A stretch of DNA of 64,000 nt from Bryoerythrophyllum caledonicum (taxonomy: Eukaryota > Streptophyta > Bryopsida > Pottiales > Pottiaceae): contig OZ020519.1 of NCBI GenBank assembly GCA_963971425.1, forward strand, positions 1,256,028 to 1,320,027, read 5' to 3'. Both the position numbers and the translations under genes were made by a program. Of this stretch, positions 61,025 through 64,000 are shown one piece after another (position 1 is the first letter of the stretch; each line of letters opens with the position of its first letter). The notes below the pieces were generated by a model, which worked only from the letters and a program-made list of their open reading frames with translations, was not told the DNA's origin and searched no databases.

Positions 61025-62074
61025 TACTTAGTATAAATTATTGATGTAATACAAAAGCTTTAATTAGTGTTTAGTATAAATAGTATATACTATAAAGAAT
61101 TTGTAGTATAGTTTGTACATGGTATTGATAGTCAATTGGTTCAAATAATACTTACTATAAATACTATAATTAGCATGTAGTGCAAATAGTATAATTAGGA
61201 TATGGTATAGATAGTATAATTTGTTCTAAGTGAAAAGAGTCTAATTTGTTCATAGTATAACCGATTTAATTGGTACTTTATATGAATAGTATAATTACTA
61301 CATGTTATAAATAGTATAACTGGTACGTAGCATAAAAGGTTTGATTAGTTTATAGTACAAATGGTACATAGTATAAAAGGTTTAATCAATACATAATAAA
61401 AAGAGTATAATTGGTATATAGTATAAAAGGTTTGATTAGTACTTCGTATAAATAGTACAATTAGAATATAGTGCAAATAATATAATTAAAATATGGTATA
61501 ATAAAGGAGGAAGGGTTATTCCCACTGTTGGTCTTGAATAACTCATTAGAGAGCATGCTTTGTACAGATACTTTGTATAAGTATTATAAATAAGCATATT
61601 TACTAAATATATCACATTTTCTTTCAAATGAAGATTTATATACTATATATAGCATATTATAAATTGTAGTATTATAATATTTAGTTGCTATGATTAGTTT
61701 ATTTTTAATCAATATTATATATTATTGTTACTATTATTTAATTTTTGTGATACATATACTATATATCATTTGCTACATATAGTGGAAGTACAATATATAA
61801 GTATAGCATATATATTACATGTGGTACACATATTTTATATCATTTGCTACATTTAATAAGAATATTATATATGACACATAATATATCATATTATATTGTA
61901 TATATGGTGTATGCTCTATACAACAGTGTATTAATTTATAGATACTATAATATATGTTCAACCAATATCCTTGCACAATAATTGTCAAATAATTTTTTTT
62001 ATAGTGCATGTTTATAGGAGTTGACAAGTATCAAATATGTGCCTATATGTACAATTTCCGATTGACTTTTAAGG
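60921..62074. repeat. AT-rich DNA with degenerate about 20-bp tandem repeat
   Basis: From about 61020 to 61500 variants of agtataaaaggtttgattag and tagtataattggtac recur many times. The remainder is plain AT-rich sequence. No gene. Confidence 0.6.
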
Positions 62075-62244
62075 ATTAACCCCTAAAAGACATGGTGTTC
62101 CTTAGAGAAAAAAATTTCAAACATCTTTCAATCTATATGGTCAAAACTTTGACAGGAAAATAAGACATCCTCCTATATGAGTTGTTCAGAAGATCCTATG
62201 GTTCCATTCTCAATAAGTTCATTTTGGCACTTTTATGGAAATGG
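62075..62244. mobile_element. Fragment of a TTAA-type (family B) element
   Basis: ttaa (62076) followed by cccctaaaagacatgg resembles the family B left terminus CCCCTAAAAGCCC. The right end is missing; homology stops where the second LINE copy begins. Confidence 0.45.
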
Positions 62245-62256
62245 AGTAGGGATCAC

Positions 62257-62304
62257 AAACTCCTACTACTTCTAGGAGGAGACATAAAAACCAACCCGGG
62301 ACCC
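62257..62304 (+). other. 2A-like motif with intact NPGP
   Basis: Translates KLLLLLGGDIKTNPGP: a hydrophobic run, Gly-Gly, then D-I-K-T-N-P-G-P. It fits the 2A consensus except for Lys in place of the usual Glu. It sits at the same place as the two altered motifs in the 44-kb copy. Confidence 0.82.
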
Positions 62305-64000
62305 ATGCCTAATATATTAAAAAGACGCCCTACATCACATTAAAAAAATGCCAAAATATACTTCATACCTAACACCATAAAATTACAACCGGAATATGGA
62401 CACATTGCAAAATCCTTCGCACCTTTCCTAAAAAACACACATACATTACACCACACACATAACAATACACACCCCAACATTGCTCAATACATACAACAAA
62501 TAAATACACATCCACCACCCCACATTCTATATGCCCTAGTAGTCACTACTCATCCACACATAGATGAGTGTAACCATCTCCTAAATCCGCAAAATTTGAA
62601 CACAACTACATGGACCAATACACTTTTACAAGCTTTAGTGAACTTACAAAATTCACCAGAACGACACATTCACACTCCGCATCCTTATATAAAGTTTCTT
62701 GAAGACAACCAAAATATTATAAACCATGAAAGCTCAATACATGAAGAACTATATGACTTTCTACACAGTCAAACCACACCTCCCTCAAGTGAAACAATAA
62801 AACTAAAATTCCCTTACCTCCCTAACAATCTCATCAATGAATCACTAAAATGTTTTGACCCCATACCAGAATACACACACCCTCCTCCACCACTTCACTA
62901 CATCCCTCCACAAAATCAAAACATTAGATCAAATCAAGAAAATACATACATAATCACCTGGAATGCCTCCTCGCTAAACACTGCCCTCCCTAGCTTACAA
63001 ACTTTGGTAATGCACACAGACACACCGCCAGCCCTCATAGTTATACAAGAAACAAAAGTTTCCGCTACAAAATCCACAAAATATATACAAAATACATTTC
63101 CAGATTATAAACTCATCTTTAATAATACACATGCACTTACAAGATGCATTCAACAACGGAGACCATATACACCTGGCCGAGGTGGCCTCCTTATACTAAT
63201 ACACCAAAAATATGCCTTCCCGGGCAATATCAACAAAATTCCTACCCCAATGCACATATCACCTTACATCCAAATAATCAAAATTACTAATCATCCACTA
63301 CAACCATGGTTAGTATTTCACATGTACATGCCATCCCACCCCGAAGATACTAGATTTATCATAGACATACAAAACACTATTACTTCTCAAATTAACAATA
63401 ACCCCAATCACACATACCTATTATGCAGAGATTTCAACAGAGACATAGCATTAATTGGTCGCCAAAATGGAAATCATAACACCCCTCCTCAAACCATGGA
63501 TTACCAATGGCGCCACTTCACAGAAAATTTAAACTTCACTTACATCAATACCGATACACAATTCTCTAGACAAGGCGGCTATTATTATAGTGATTGGAGT
63601 CAAATAGATGGATTCTATATAAATACAAACAACAATACACAATACACCTCTACAACAAACAAGGATGTAATTCTCAACTCAGACCACGCACCTATACAAT
63701 TGCACATCCCAAATAACACATTAATTAATAGAAATCCCACAATCCTAAGCAATGACACTATACGTATACTCAACCCCATTCCAAAAGACAATATAGAAAA
63801 ATTCAACACAAAATTCTTTGAAGAAAACTCCATACAAATAGAGTTCCTCATAAACACTGTTGAAAATAATAGTCAACTATCACAAGAACAATGGCAAGAA
63901 ACATGCCACACCCTAGACAAAATCATTAATGAAATCTCTGACACACTAGAACAAACTTATAGAGCCCCCCCAATACCTCAAATGACAAACAGAACTTCTC
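62257..64000 (+). pseudogene. ORF2 N-terminal part: 2A motif, leader and AP endonuclease
   Basis: A single frame from the 2A motif to the window end, broken only by TAA at 62341-62343 (an AAA Lys codon in the other copy). From 62344 it is open for 552 codons. The leader has TTTWTNTLLQALVNLQNSPE and a Pro-rich stretch. The APE domain shows IITWNASSLNTALPSLQ, PALIVIQETKVSATK, PYTPGRGGLLILIH, PWLVFHMYMPSHPEDTRF, LLCRDFNRDIALIGRQNG, YYYSDWSQIDGFYI and LNSDHAPIQLHIPNN, so all catalytic motifs are present. The normal GDFN is RDFN here. The RT and later domains lie beyond the window. No in-frame ATG precedes the 2A motif in LINE-derived sequence. Confidence 0.85.

Larger units (their letters stand above)
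62245..64000 (+). mobile_element. Second copy of the Dualen-like LINE, 5'-truncated, runs off the window
   Basis: Homology to the LINE at 44 kb begins just upstream of the 2A motif, so ORF1 and the 5' region are missing here (a usual 5' truncation). It continues collinear through the leader and APE domain to the window edge. The sequence is diverged from the first copy but has far fewer lesions. Confidence 0.88.

Overview
This is nuclear DNA from a green land plant. The window carries plant-type intron-rich genes: a proteasome alpha-2 subunit, an ITPK4-like inositol phosphate kinase, a QUA2/PMT-family Golgi methyltransferase, an Alba protein, a DUF1336/EDR2-C protein and an organellar RlmH-like methyltransferase. 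It also has AAACCCTA telobox motifs near gene starts and TTTAGGG-type interstitial telomeric sequence. Intergenic DNA is AT-rich and full of transposons. A bryophyte or other seedless plant is plausible, partly because the main retrotransposon resembles the Dualen class described from a green alga, but the sequence does not prove this.

Layout. 0-4 kb: the edge of an unidentified minus-strand gene, a 90-bp tandem duplication, an inverted patch of telomeric repeat and a broken KAS II gene. 3.8-7.2 kb: a TIR element, a tRNA-derived SINE with a LINE-like tail and a tandem array. 7.9-9.6 kb: a five-exon Alba gene (minus). 12.7-20.1 kb: repeats, including TTAA-flanked piggyBac-like non-autonomous elements, plus one small basic ORF at 15.5-15.9 kb. 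21.7-22.5 kb: an intronless DUF1336 gene (minus). 24.4-37.2 kb: the gene-rich core, with PSMA2 (+), RlmH-like (-), ITPK4-like (+) and PMT (+). PSMA2 and RlmH converge; RlmH and ITPK4 diverge from a short shared promoter.

38.9-51.8 kb: one 12.9-kb non-LTR retrotransposon bounded by a perfect 12-bp target-site duplication. It has ORF1 and a decayed ORF2 coding for an AP endonuclease, reverse transcriptase, RNase H and a C-terminal restriction-like endonuclease, so it is a dual-endonuclease (Dualen-like) LINE. ORF2 starts with a virus-like 2A peptide motif. A second, less damaged copy runs off the right edge from 62.25 kb. 53.9-60.9 kb: tandem units of about 0.6 kb carrying a WRC-like zinc motif, arranged as an inverted repeat; the 200-N gap inside is flanked by an identical 853-bp duplication and is probably a false gap.

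The host genes are housekeeping and metabolic and show no common pathway. The coherent biological system in the window is the LINE/SINE pair: an autonomous LINE with two endonucleases and a 2A motif, and a SINE sharing the LINE 3' tail and terminal hairpin, which suggests that the LINE machinery moves the SINE.
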